A stretch of DNA of 41,413 bases from an uncultured Lentisphaerota bacterium (GCA_903896925.1 CAITZM010000093.1:1-41413); one strand, 5' to 3'; counted from the stretch's first letter, positions 29,093 through 37,507 are shown. The notes: generated by a model not told the origin, from the letters alone. Numbers and translations are program-made.

Positions 29093-30490
29093 ATGAGCGA
29101 GCTGAGCCGCAGGGGCTTTATCAAGGCGGCCGGTGGATCTGCGCTGGCCCTGGCCGGCCGTGTGTCTGCGCAGGTGCCGCCGGGTGTGGGGCGGCGGCCG
29201 CGACTGCCGCGTGGCTATCTGCTTGTTCAAGACCTGGGGACTTACAATACGTCCCGCTTTGGGGCGCTCAGCACCGCCGCCGAGGCGGAAGAAACTTTCT
29301 CCAAACTCGACGGCAGGCTCAACGCGCTGGAGTTCGCCAGCCTGTATTATGGCGCGCATGACCTGCGCGCCCACGAAGCGGTCGCCCGCGTGGGGGTGGC
29401 GCACAAGGTGGATCTGTGGGCGTCCACCTTCCAGTTCAAGTTCCGGGCCTTCGGCGCACCCCGCCCGGAGTTTCAGGCGCACGTCATGGAGGCCGACGGG
29501 CACATCGTGCCGGCCGACCGCGCCAAGGCCGGGGCGTCGCCGGACCCCGTGTTCGATGTGCTCAACCCCGAGGCCACCGAGTGGTTGCTGGGTGAATACC
29601 GGAAGACATATCTGGAGCGCATGCAGGGTTTGCTGGCGGGCCTGTTCTTCAACGAGGATTGCGTGCCCTATCTCGCCCCTGTCGCCAACAAGCGCCGCTT
29701 CGACTACTGGCGGAACGCCACCTTCAGCCCGCGGGTGCTGGGCCTCTGGCGGGTGTATTGCAAGGAGCACAACGTCGTGGCCGGAGGGAAACCGGTCGAT
29801 CGGTTTCCCGTGCACGATCCGCAGCTGGTCGCCAACGGCGGCGGCCTGACCGCCTATTTCCCCGGCTGGAACACGCCCAAGACCATCGAGGCGGGCCAGC
29901 GCTTTTCACAACTGCCGCGCGCCGAGGGCGTCTGGCGGCACTGGGATGACTTCGTCTGCGGCACGTATCTCAAGCATTGGATCGGCCGCCTGGCCCAGTT
30001 GGCCAACGAGGTGAACCGGAAGGAGAGCGGCTGGAAAGGCGTGGCCTATTTCGGACTGCACTATTGGAGCCTGCCCTACGAGCAGATCGCCAATCCGGAG
30101 TTCCGGGTGCCCGCCACACACGGGTGGGGCGCGTGGGGTCGGCAGCGCGGGCTGGATCTCCAGCGGCTGGCCGCTCATCCGGACGTGGACATCCTGATCT
30201 GCGAGACCTATCCGCCGATGGCGGCCAACCTGGAAGACTTCGTCGCGGAATATGCGCGGATCGCGCGTGCCGCCGGCAAGACGTTCGGCGTGATGTTGCA
30301 CCGCGATGACAAGTGGGCGCTGAAGCCGGAGGAGGAACAGCGCCGCTGGGCTGCGATCGCCAAATACCAGCCAACCTTGCTCGCACGCTATCCCCGCCAG
30401 CGCATGCTGCCGGACGATAAGTTTTATAATCCGGAGCTGGAGAAACTTTTCGCCGAACGACTCGCTCAATACAGGAGAGGTGCTACATGA
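29093..30490 (+). CDS. Tat-exported barrel-like protein of unknown function
   Basis: 465 residues from ATG 29093 (AAAGGGAGCG upstream). The signal MSELSRRGFIKAAGGSALALAGRVSAQ has a twin-arginine motif and an AQ cleavage site. No family is recognised. Alternating strand and helix patterns, LAGLFFNEDCVPYL mid-protein and DVDILICETYPPM later look like the two Glu-bearing strand ends of a TIM-barrel glycoside hydrolase. The NED Glu and CET Glu would be acid/base and nucleophile, but this is inference. YFGLHYWSLPYEQ and PATHGWGAWGRQRGLD are aromatic-rich, as in sugar-binding clefts. The stop overlaps the next start by 4 bp (ATGA). Confidence 0.75.
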   Translation: MSELSRRGFIKAAGGSALALAGRVSAQVPPGVGRRPRLPRGYLLVQDLGTYNTSRFGALSTAAEAEETFSKLDGRLNALEFASLYYGAHDLRAHEAVARVGVAHKVDLWASTFQFKFRAFGAPRPEFQAHVMEADGHIVPADRAKAGASPDPVFDVLNPEATEWLLGEYRKTYLERMQGLLAGLFFNEDCVPYLAPVANKRRFDYWRNATFSPRVLGLWRVYCKEHNVVAGGKPVDRFPVHDPQLVANGGGLTAYFPGWNTPKTIEAGQRFSQLPRAEGVWRHWDDFVCGTYLKHWIGRLAQLANEVNRKESGWKGVAYFGLHYWSLPYEQIANPEFRVPATHGWGAWGRQRGLDLQRLAAHPDVDILICETYPPMAANLEDFVAEYARIARAAGKTFGVMLHRDDKWALKPEEEQRRWAAIAKYQPTLLARYPRQRMLPDDKFYNPELEKLFAERLAQYRRGAT

Positions 30491-31884
30491 GTGGCTCATC
30501 CATCCGTGTTCTCGCTGATGCCCCATGCTTGGGCGTAATCATCGGCCTGGCGTTGTTGTGCACCGGCGAGTTCCCTGCCCAAGCGGCGGAGGCGCGCGAC
30601 CCCTTCCAGCCGGCGCGCAAACTTGTCGCACAGCGGTTCGACTCGGGGTTTCCCGAGGGGCATGACACCTACAACGGCATGGGCACCGCCAGCGACGGAC
30701 GCATCTTCTATGTGCTCAGCACCGAGCCGCATGACGTCGGCGCGAAGATGTTCGTGTTCGATCCCCGGACGGAGAAGATCACCCAGGTAGGCGATCTCAC
30801 TGCGGCGTGCGGCGAGCAGGGTCGGAAAACCGTTGTGCAGGGCAAGAGCCACGTGACCTTCGTCGAGGCCGGCGGCAGGCTCTACTTCGCCACGCACGCC
30901 GGCTACTACAGCATCATCGACGGCATGGAGAAGATGGGCCTGCCGCCCGTCGACTGGCAGCCGTACCCCGGCGGCCACCTGCTCTCGTACGATCTGCAGA
31001 GCGGCCGGTTTGAGGACTTCGGCATCGCGCCCGCCGGCGAGGGCGTACTCGCCTTCAACATGGATCCGCGACGCGGACGCCTCTTCGGCCTCAGCTGGCC
31101 GAGCGGGATGTTTTTTCGCTACGACCTGGCGACAAAAAAGCTGAAGAACTTCGGCAAGACCTGCGCCGAGGGCGAGAACGGGAAGGGCGCAGCCTATCGG
31201 ACGATCTGCCGCTCCATCGCCGTGGATCCCGCCGACGGCTCCGCCTATTACAGCACGTCCGAGGGCGCTCTCTTCCGCTACCGCGCCGACCGCGATGCGG
31301 TCGAGCCGATCCAAGACGAGGATTTGAAAAAGGACTACTTCGGCCTCTACGATCCGACCAATCCCGGCCACATGGGCTACAACTGGCGGCAGACGGTTTA
31401 TCGGTCGGCCGACCAGATGATCTACGGCGTCCATGGCAATTCCGGTTATCTGTTCCGCTTCGACCCGCGTCGCGAACGGATCGAGGTGCTCGAGCGCATC
31501 ACCTCCGATGTCTCCAAACGCAGCGGCATGTTCGACCAGTTCAGCTACGGCTACCTCGGCTTCGCGCTCGGTCCCGATGGCGACACGCTGTACTACCTGA
31601 CCGGCGGGCCGATCTACGTGGATGGGAAGCGCCTCAAGGGCAAGGACAGCATTGCGATGGGCGCGGCGAAGGGGCTGGAGGATCTGCACCTCGTCACCTA
31701 CCACATCCCGACCGGCCGCTGCCGCGATCAGGGCGCGATCTTTTATGCCGACGGCACGCGCCCGCTCTATGTGAACTCCCTCGCCGTCGGCAAGGACGGC
31801 AGCGTCTATTCGCTGGCGCGCGTCCCGGACAACGGCCGCGTGCGTGCCGACCTGTTCCGCGTGAAAGGACCGTTCACACCATGA
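30487..31884 (+). CDS. Secreted beta-propeller-like protein
   Basis: 465 residues with a signal peptide ending near FPAQAAEA. The mature part shows repeated beta-sheet blades with Gly-Asp turns (GTASDGRIFYVLST, GGRLYFATHAGYYS, MDPRRGRLFGLSWPSG, VDPADGSAYYSTSEGALFRY, ALGPDGDTLYYLTGGP, AVGKDGSVYSLARV), about seven in number, as in streptogramin-lyase-like or NHL-type propellers. No catalytic residues are identifiable. It overlaps both neighbours by 4 bp (ATGA at 30487 and 31881), so it is made in step with the barrel-like and ceramidase-like proteins and may act with them in the periplasm. Confidence 0.75.
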   Translation: MSGSSIRVLADAPCLGVIIGLALLCTGEFPAQAAEARDPFQPARKLVAQRFDSGFPEGHDTYNGMGTASDGRIFYVLSTEPHDVGAKMFVFDPRTEKITQVGDLTAACGEQGRKTVVQGKSHVTFVEAGGRLYFATHAGYYSIIDGMEKMGLPPVDWQPYPGGHLLSYDLQSGRFEDFGIAPAGEGVLAFNMDPRRGRLFGLSWPSGMFFRYDLATKKLKNFGKTCAEGENGKGAAYRTICRSIAVDPADGSAYYSTSEGALFRYRADRDAVEPIQDEDLKKDYFGLYDPTNPGHMGYNWRQTVYRSADQMIYGVHGNSGYLFRFDPRRERIEVLERITSDVSKRSGMFDQFSYGYLGFALGPDGDTLYYLTGGPIYVDGKRLKGKDSIAMGAAKGLEDLHLVTYHIPTGRCRDQGAIFYADGTRPLYVNSLAVGKDGSVYSLARVPDNGRVRADLFRVKGPFTP

Positions 31885-33239
31885 AGAGGATGTGCCTGGC
31901 CGCGCTGGTCCTGGTTTCTGCAGCCTGCGCCGCCGACTTCCAGGCCGGCGTCGCGCGGGTCAACATCACGCCGCCGATGCCCTTCTGGCTGTCGGGCTAC
32001 GCCTCGCGGACCAACCCCGCCACCGTCGTGCGCCACGAGCTGTTCGCGAAGGCGCTGGCGCTCGCCGATGACCGCGGCGGCAAGGTCGTCATCGTCACCG
32101 CCGACCTGATCGGCTTCCCGCGCGCCATGTCCGACGACATCGCCGCGCGGGTGGCCAAACAGTACGGTCTTGGGCGCCCGCAGTTGCTCTTGAACACCTC
32201 CCACACGCACTACGGGCCGGTGCTCCGGTCCGGGCTTTCGATCATGTTCAACTTCGATGGCGCGGAGCTGGATCGCGTGGACGTGTACACCCGCAAGCTG
32301 GCCGACGACATCGTCACGCTGGTCGGCGCGGCGCTGGCCGACCTCGCCCCGGCGCAGTTCGCCTGCGGCCACGGCAGCGCCGGCTTCGCGATGAACCGCC
32401 GCGAGAAAGCCACCGCGGGCGTCAAGCTGGGCGAGAACCCGACCGGGCCGATGGATCACGACGTGCCGGTGCTGCGCATCACCGCGCCCGACGGCAAGCT
32501 GCGCGCCGTGCTGTTCGCCTACGCCTGTCACGGCACGACGATGTCCGGTAAGTTCAACGAAGTGGACAGCGATTTCGGCGGCTATGCGCAGCGCGCGCTC
32601 GAACAGGCCCATCCCGGCGCGACGGCGCTCTACATGGCCCTCTGCTCCGGCGACCAGAACCCCAAGCCGCGCGGCGAGTATGCGCACATCGAGCAGCACG
32701 GCCGCGAACTCGCCGGCGCCGTGGAGCGCGTCCTCACCGGCGAACTCAAGACCGTGCGGCCGCCGCTCCGCACCGCACATAACGTGACCCGGCTCGACTT
32801 TGCGGAGCACACCCGCGCCCAGTTTGAACAGGAGGCGGTCGGTGCGGGCCTGGCCAAGCCGGACAAATATCGGCAGCGCCGCGCCAACCTGATGCTTGCC
32901 GCCTACGACCAGGGCCAGCCCGTCCGGCAGCTGCCCTTTCAGGTTCAGGCCCTCCGCTTCGGCGCTGACCTGACCCTGCTGGCGTTGAGCGGCGAGGTGG
33001 TGGTGGACTATGCCTTGCGCGCCAAGCGCGAGTTCCCGGGCGAGAACCTGACCGTCGCCGGCTACTGCAACGATGTCAGCAGCTACCTCCCGTCCCTGCG
33101 CGTCCTGCGCGAGGGCGGCTACGAGCCCGACACCAGCATGATCTACTACGGCCAGCCCGGCCCGTTTTCCGAAAAGGTCGAGGAGCAGGTCTTCGCCGCC
33201 ATCCACCAGGTGCTCAAGCAGGTTGGCGCGAAAGAATGA
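31881..33239 (+). CDS. Neutral/alkaline ceramidase-like secreted hydrolase
   Basis: 452 residues with signal peptide MKRMCLAALVLVSAACAA. The mature N-terminus FQAGVARVNITPPMPFWLSGY and LLLNTSHTHYGP match the N-terminal domain of neutral/alkaline non-lysosomal ceramidases, where HTH-type histidines bind zinc. Further motifs are FAYACHGTTM and ALYMALCSGDQNPKPRG. Many bacterial members lack proven ceramidase activity and may hydrolyse other amides, so the substrate is uncertain. The C-terminal immunoglobulin-like domain of true ceramidases is absent. Last gene of the operon. Confidence 0.85.
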   Translation: MKRMCLAALVLVSAACAADFQAGVARVNITPPMPFWLSGYASRTNPATVVRHELFAKALALADDRGGKVVIVTADLIGFPRAMSDDIAARVAKQYGLGRPQLLLNTSHTHYGPVLRSGLSIMFNFDGAELDRVDVYTRKLADDIVTLVGAALADLAPAQFACGHGSAGFAMNRREKATAGVKLGENPTGPMDHDVPVLRITAPDGKLRAVLFAYACHGTTMSGKFNEVDSDFGGYAQRALEQAHPGATALYMALCSGDQNPKPRGEYAHIEQHGRELAGAVERVLTGELKTVRPPLRTAHNVTRLDFAEHTRAQFEQEAVGAGLAKPDKYRQRRANLMLAAYDQGQPVRQLPFQVQALRFGADLTLLALSGEVVVDYALRAKREFPGENLTVAGYCNDVSSYLPSLRVLREGGYEPDTSMIYYGQPGPFSEKVEEQVFAAIHQVLKQVGAKE

Positions 33240-33773
33240 AAAGTGGTTGAGCCGCGCGATCCCCTCACCTCAATCCTCTCCCCCAAGGGGCGAGGAAGCC
33301 AAGCGGCCCCGTGCCGTACCCGGCGGCTGATCAAATTTCCATGAGTGTCCCAGCGGTTTGCTCAACCTCGCAGCTTGTAACGGGGCTTACGCCTCCGCAA
33401 CCCTCTCCCTCCAGGGGAGAGGGTGGGGTGAGGGTGGTGTTGGTTGCGACCAGTGCGCGGAAAGTGACCGCGGATGCTCTTTGCCGCAAGGCCACAAAGC
33501 ATTCTCTTCTTGGCGTCCTCGGCGTCTTGGCGGTTAAGTTTCTTTGCTTTCTCTGCGCCTTCCCTGCCCTGAGCTTGTCGAAGGGTGCCGGCCTTCGCGC
33601 CCCTCCCCAGGGAAGGGGTTTCAACTTTGCGTTAACCTCTTCTCCTCCTCTGTGCCCTCATCCGACCTCCGTGACCTCTGTGGTGAGTTCTTCCCAGGCT
33701 TCCCGGAAACCAGCGCGTCTCTGGTCTCAGGTTTGGCTTGACTCAGTGTGCGCCAAACCTTATTCCGGCGCCT
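33240..33773. repeat. Intergenic region with mixed repeats
   Basis: No gene is supported. CCCTCACCTCAATCCTCTCC at 33262-33281 resembles half of a stem-forming repeat. A 10-bp stem ACCCTCTCCC with its complement (33400-33424) belongs to the same CCCTCTCCC type. From 33483 to 33690 a pyrimidine-rich array carries CTTGGCG, CCTCTGTG, ACCTCCGTGA and an inverted CTTCGAC-N3-GCTCAGGGCAGG core (33563-33583). The last 45 bp hold the possible promoter of the Rieske gene. Confidence 0.75.
33729..33766 (+). promoter_or_regulatory. Perfect 9-bp inverted repeat with candidate promoter, Rieske gene
   Basis: Arms AGGTTTGGC (33729-33737) and GCCAAACCT (33752-33760) enclose 14 bases that begin TTGACT. TTGACT (33738) and TATTCC (33761) are exactly 17 bp apart. 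Transcription from this pair would start at about 33773, next to ATG 33774, giving a leaderless mRNA; indeed no Shine-Dalgarno is visible. The -10 match is poor (3/6). An operator is an alternative reading. Confidence 0.4.
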
Positions 33774-34274
33774 ATGAAAACCGACACGAACCAAGCTGCG
33801 GCCCAGCACTGCCCGGGCTGCCAGGGGCATCAGCTCAGCCGGCGGCGTTTCCTGGTGGTCGGCTCGGGCTGCGTACTCGGCGCGTTGGGCGCCGCCGCGG
33901 CGGACGCCGCCAAGGTGCCGACCGTGGACATCGGCAAGCTCAAGGACTTTGCCGAGGCCGGTATCTCCGTGAAGTTCATCAAGGACGATTTCTTCGTCCT
34001 GCGCCATCAGGGCAAGCTCTTTGCCGCCAGCACCACCTGTCCTCATATGGGCAACACGCTGCGCCGCGATCCGCAGGACGCCACGCGCATCCTCTGCAGT
34101 TCGCACGGCTCGACCTTCGACGGCGAAGGCATGGTGCAGGTGGGCCCCGCCACGAGCGGCCTTGTGCGCCTGGGCATCACGCTCAATGGCGAGGGCCACC
34201 TCGTGGTCGACCCGAACAAGGAATTCCCGCAAGAGAAGTGGACCGACAAGGGCTGCTTCGTCGAGATTCCTTGA
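33774..34274 (+). CDS. Tat-dependent Rieske [2Fe-2S] protein
   Basis: 166 residues. ATG 33774 is preferred over an upstream in-frame start at 33738 because the signal peptide fits: LSRRRFLVVGSGCVLGALGAAAADAA, twin-arginine. The Rieske boxes are Cys89-Pro-His91 (CPHMGN) and Cys108-Ser-Ser-His111 (CSSHGS), the four cluster ligands. The two extra cysteines that form the stabilising disulfide in bc1-type proteins (CTHLGC, CPCHGS) are replaced by Asn94 and Ser110. The n-region carries CPGC (13-16). An exported electron carrier or oxidoreductase subunit is likely, but no cytochrome or oxygenase partner is adjacent. Confidence 0.88.
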   Translation: MKTDTNQAAAQHCPGCQGHQLSRRRFLVVGSGCVLGALGAAAADAAKVPTVDIGKLKDFAEAGISVKFIKDDFFVLRHQGKLFAASTTCPHMGNTLRRDPQDATRILCSSHGSTFDGEGMVQVGPATSGLVRLGITLNGEGHLVVDPNKEFPQEKWTDKGCFVEIP

Positions 34275-34544
34275 ACACGCTGGCTGCCGTTGTTTGCGCC
34301 TGAAACCGCGCGGCCGCGGCTGAGCGGATAAAAGATTTCACCGCCAAGACGCCAAGCTCGCCAAGGTAGGAAAGACAAGTAAGCCAGCCAGAACTGGAGC
34401 AGGCAAAGACGATTTAAAGCCAACCACTTTTCTGCTTGGTGCCCTTCGAGCCTTGGCGGTGAAATCTCTCTTCTTTCCGTCCGTGCTTTTCCGGGTTCAT
34501 GCGTGGCTGCTTAGATTTTCTTCCTCTGTGGTGAAAATCTGACG
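34275..34544. repeat. Mirrored repeat array between convergent genes
   Basis: GATTTCACCGCCAAG at 34334-34348 and its exact reverse complement at 34452-34466 form a perfect 15-bp inverted repeat. The left side continues ACGCCAAG, CGCCAAGG; the right side carries CCTTGGCG, CCGTGC and CCTCTGTGGTGAAA words to 34537. It lies between the 3' ends of the Rieske (+) and oxidoreductase (-) genes. Confidence 0.8.
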
Positions 34545-35897
34545 TCAGGCTTCCGGGTGCTGCCACGGGGCGCGGTAGGGGCGGCGGAGCAACTGCGTTG
34601 CTTCGGCGTCGCCCATCACGACCCGCTGCCGCGGATCGTAGACCAGCCCGCGGCCGAGTTTCAGCGCCACGTTTGCCAGGATGCAACTCGCGGTGGAAAT
34701 ATGCCCGGCCTCGATGTCGGCGACGGGCCGGCCGCGGTTCTCGATCGCGGCGAGGAAGTCCAGCATGTGCCGGCGCGTCGCGGGCGCGGCGTTCAGCTCG
34801 ATGTCCTTCTCGGTCAGGTCCTCGGGATATTTCTCGCGCTCGAAAAAGCAGTCGAAGTGCAGCGGCTTGGCGGCCTTGTCGAGCGGGATGAAGTCCGCGC
34901 GCATCGTGCTGGCCTTGAGCGTCCCCTTGTCGCCGTAGATGAACAGCGCCCACGGGTAGTCCGGGTCGTTCGGCGCGCCCCACGAGCGGTGTTGCCAGAC
35001 GCAGTTGAACTGGTCGTACTCGAACGTCGCCGTCTGTGTGTCGCTGATGTTGGACTTGCCCGTCTTGTCCATGAGGATGCCGCCGGTGGAGCTGATCCGC
35101 TTGGGCCAGCCGAGGTTGAGCATCCAGCGCGTGGTGTCGAACATGTGCACGCACATGTCGCCGAGGATCCCGTTGCCGTATTCCATGAACGTCCGCCACC
35201 AGCGCTTGTGCGGCAGGCCGTCGTAGGGCCGCAGCGGGGCGGGGCCGGTCCACAGGTCGTAGTCAAAAAAGTCCGGGACCGGCGTGACCGGCGGATTACC
35301 ATTTGCTCGCATGTGGAAATAGCAGCACATCTCCACGTGCCCGATGTTGCCGAGCAGCCCCGCCTCGATGACCTGCTTCTTCACGTCGATCAGGTGCGGC
35401 GTGCTCTTGCGCTGCGTGCCCACCTGCACCACGCGCTGGTGCTTGCGCGCCGCGGCGACCATCGCCTCGCCCTCGATGACGTCCGCGCTGATGGGCTTCT
35501 GCACATAGACATCGGCGCCTGCCGCCACCGCGGCGTTCATCTGCAACGCGTGCCAGTGGTCGGGGCTGCCGATGAGCACGATCTCCGGCTGGTGCTCCTT
35601 CAGCAGCTTGCGGTAATCGGTGTAGGTCGGCGGCACCTTGCCCGACTTCTGCCGCTGCCCGATGAGCGTTGCGGCGGCTGAGAGCATGTTGCGGTCGGGA
35701 TCGCAGACCGCGACCACGTCGACCGGCGCCACCTGTATCAGGCGGAAGAGGTCGCTCTTGCCGTACCAGCCCGCGCCGATCAGGCCGACGCGGCGGGGCC
35801 GCTGCACCAAGTCGACGCCATAGGCGCCCAGCGCCGAGAAAGCGAAGGCGGCCGAGGCGGTTTGCAGAAAGCTGCGACGGGAGATGTTGAAGCTCAT
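34545..35897 (-). CDS. Tat-exported Gfo/Idh/MocA-family oxidoreductase
   Basis: 450 residues from ATG 35897, chosen because it begins a twin-arginine signal (MSFNISRRSFLQTASAAFAFSALGAYG); the frame runs open to 36251 through repeat DNA. The Rossmann motif VGLIGAGWYGKSDL binds NAD(P), and VVAVCDPD supplies the acidic residue after strand 2. The usual EKP motif is here QKP (VYVQKPIS), with the Lys retained. PHLIDVKKQVIEAGLLGNIGHVEM and a C-terminal bacterial extension (TRRHMLDFLAAIENRGRPVADIEAGH) are typical of the large group with exported signals. Likely a sugar or inositol dehydrogenase; the substrate is unknown. It converges on the Rieske gene; whether they exchange electrons is unknown. 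Confidence 0.88.
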   Translation of the reverse strand: MSFNISRRSFLQTASAAFAFSALGAYGVDLVQRPRRVGLIGAGWYGKSDLFRLIQVAPVDVVAVCDPDRNMLSAAATLIGQRQKSGKVPPTYTDYRKLLKEHQPEIVLIGSPDHWHALQMNAAVAAGADVYVQKPISADVIEGEAMVAAARKHQRVVQVGTQRKSTPHLIDVKKQVIEAGLLGNIGHVEMCCYFHMRANGNPPVTPVPDFFDYDLWTGPAPLRPYDGLPHKRWWRTFMEYGNGILGDMCVHMFDTTRWMLNLGWPKRISSTGGILMDKTGKSNISDTQTATFEYDQFNCVWQHRSWGAPNDPDYPWALFIYGDKGTLKASTMRADFIPLDKAAKPLHFDCFFEREKYPEDLTEKDIELNAAPATRRHMLDFLAAIENRGRPVADIEAGHISTASCILANVALKLGRGLVYDPRQRVVMGDAEATQLLRRPYRAPWQHPEA

Positions 35898-36762
35898 GAG
35901 GGGTTGCTCCTGGGGCGGCGGACAGGAAGGGCTCGCACGCTGCCGTGCGCGGTCTGCCCCATGCCTGTTCTTTCTCGCCGCATGGTGGCTCTGATAGCAG
36001 CCCCCAGCCGGCGAAGCAATCCGAAAGCGTTCCGTCCGGCGCGCGCCATAAACCGGAAAACTTTTACAGAAGGTAACGAAGGCAACAAAGTCGGACAGGC
36101 GCATGAGGAACGCAGGAACAGAGGAAGCAGAAAACAGCCACGGCTTTTCACGGATGACACAGATGGCCGGAGAGGGCATGAGGCAAGCCGGATAAAAGGG
36201 ACAGAAGATAACGAAGTTAACCAAGCCGGAAGCGGAAAAGCCTTTCACCACGAACGGCGCGACGCTCGCGAATTTTCAGAGGGAACGTGCTCCTTGCCTG
36301 AGGCAGAAAGCTTCCGAACCTTGGAAACCAAAGCCGCCTATCGTCCAGAGTTTGGAAATTGATTCGCCCCGTCTAATGGTAGGGCGGGTGCGCCGCGTCC
36401 GCCGCCATGAACCCAGCCCAACACCAACGGCTGCAGCCGCGCCCAGCCCTCGCTGTGCCGCCGCAAGAGAAGACAAAACAGCCACGGATGACCCGGCTTC
36501 GGTCGGAGCTTCGCCGGGGCAAGACACGGATGCCACGGACGGCAGGAGCGGAGTATCAGGGAAGGGGCGCCGCGCAGGACGCGCAACTTGCGTCCTGCTG
36601 ACAGCCAAAAGGAGCATGGTCACCTGCGCCGGGAAAGGCAAGGGGTGGAAAATGAGGGCTGACCTCGAAGCCCCTTTGCCCCAGACACGCCTTCTGCGTT
36701 GGAAAGAACGGCGTCCAAACCCGGTTTCCGTCCGCGGCGCTGGTATTCTGCTTTCCGTGGGC
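35898..36762. repeat. Repeat-dense intergenic region
   Basis: About 865 bp without a supported gene; long frames on the minus strand (for example 36276-36989) overlap repeats and lack start signals. Contents: AAGGTAACGAAGGCAACAAAG at 36070-36090 with a second similar word near 36205-36225, CACGGCTTTTCACGGATGACACAGAT words (36138-36163), a 9-3-9 hairpin unit (36379-36420), a nested CACGGA module (36482-36540), and a hairpin with arm GCAGGACGC and a seven-base loop (36574-36598). The purine-rich strand is mostly plus. Confidence 0.75.
36379..36420. repeat. 9-3-9 hairpin unit with conserved flanks, copy 2
   Basis: Prefix GGTAGG, arm GGCGGGTGC, loop GCC (36383-36403; two G-T pairs), suffix GCCATGAACCCAGCCCA. 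Compared with the copy at 17946, four stem positions differ and all four still pair. Confidence 0.85.
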
Positions 36763-37269
36763 CTACCGACCGGCGTCGGTCCGCGCGGGCAGTAATGGAG
36801 GGATACCGAGAATGGGTTGTGGATTTGCGACGTGATGGGTGTCTTTGAGGTGTTTGCCGAGCCATAGATAGAAGACGAATAGGAACACACACTCCACGAC
36901 CAGGACGACTTGGGGGTTCGGCTCCGTAGGAACTTCCATGAACACAAACACCCCCGCGGCAACGAACATGATAGCAAACAAGCACACAATCAGGCGCAGT
37001 CCGAGCACCCAGCCGAGGAGGATGGCTTTTTGCAGGAAGTTGGAACCGGCGCGGCCTCCGTTCTGGTCGAACGCATAGATCAGGCCCAGCAAACTCAACG
37101 CAGTGGTAAAGAGTTGATGCACATAGGGCACATGGATGACGTGCTCCTCCGGCAGCGGCACGAGGCCCATCAGGGCCAGCATGAGCAGGTAATACGGCAG
37201 CGCCTCACGTTCCGTCAGCGTCCCGTCCCGAAGCTTTTGTTTCAAAGGCTCGATTTTGAAGAAATACAT
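36763..37269 (-). CDS. Small multi-pass membrane protein of unknown function
   Basis: 168 residues from ATG 37269, with AAAGGATC upstream. Hydrophobic segments at about 24-40, 50-67, 82-111 (long, perhaps two passes) and 121-138. The soluble N-terminus MYFFKIEPLKQKLRDGTLTEREA reads like a short helical hairpin preceding the membrane part, and the C-terminus is Pro-rich. No family is recognised. It lies at the edge of a stretch with lower GC than the carbohydrate operons and next to two other unrelated minus-strand genes. Confidence 0.7.
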   Translation of the reverse strand: MYFFKIEPLKQKLRDGTLTEREALPYYLLMLALMGLVPLPEEHVIHVPYVHQLFTTALSLLGLIYAFDQNGGRAGSNFLQKAILLGWVLGLRLIVCLFAIMFVAAGVFVFMEVPTEPNPQVVLVVECVFLFVFYLWLGKHLKDTHHVANPQPILGIPPLLPARTDAGR

Positions 37270-37507
37270 TTAAGATCCTTTCCCCATCGCTCCGCTCCCG
37301 CATGTCGTCCGCGCTGCACCGCTCCCGCGCCACAGGACCGGCAGACTAGGGGTGCCATGCGGTAGCGTCAAGCGCGGGAGCGTTAACACTGGAGGGGGAA
37401 TAAGCCTATCTATTCCACGGAAAGGAAGCCAAGACCAGTTTGGTCCAAGACTGGGCCATGGGGCAGTTCGACGAGTGCTGTCGGGAAGCCTATGTGACAA
37501 TACCGCG

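Noticed and set aside
33400..33424. 10-bp CCCTCTCCC stem as a terminator of the ceramidase-like operon
   Set aside because: It lies 160 bp past the stop and has no T-run; it fits a dispersed stem-forming repeat better.
33311..34303. 330-codon plus-strand frame overlapping the Rieske gene
   Set aside because: The Rieske frame has a signal peptide and all cluster ligands; this frame is a shadow plus repeat DNA.
36276..36989. 237-codon minus-strand frame
   Set aside because: It runs through dispersed repeats and overlaps the membrane-protein gene in another frame; no start signal or domain.
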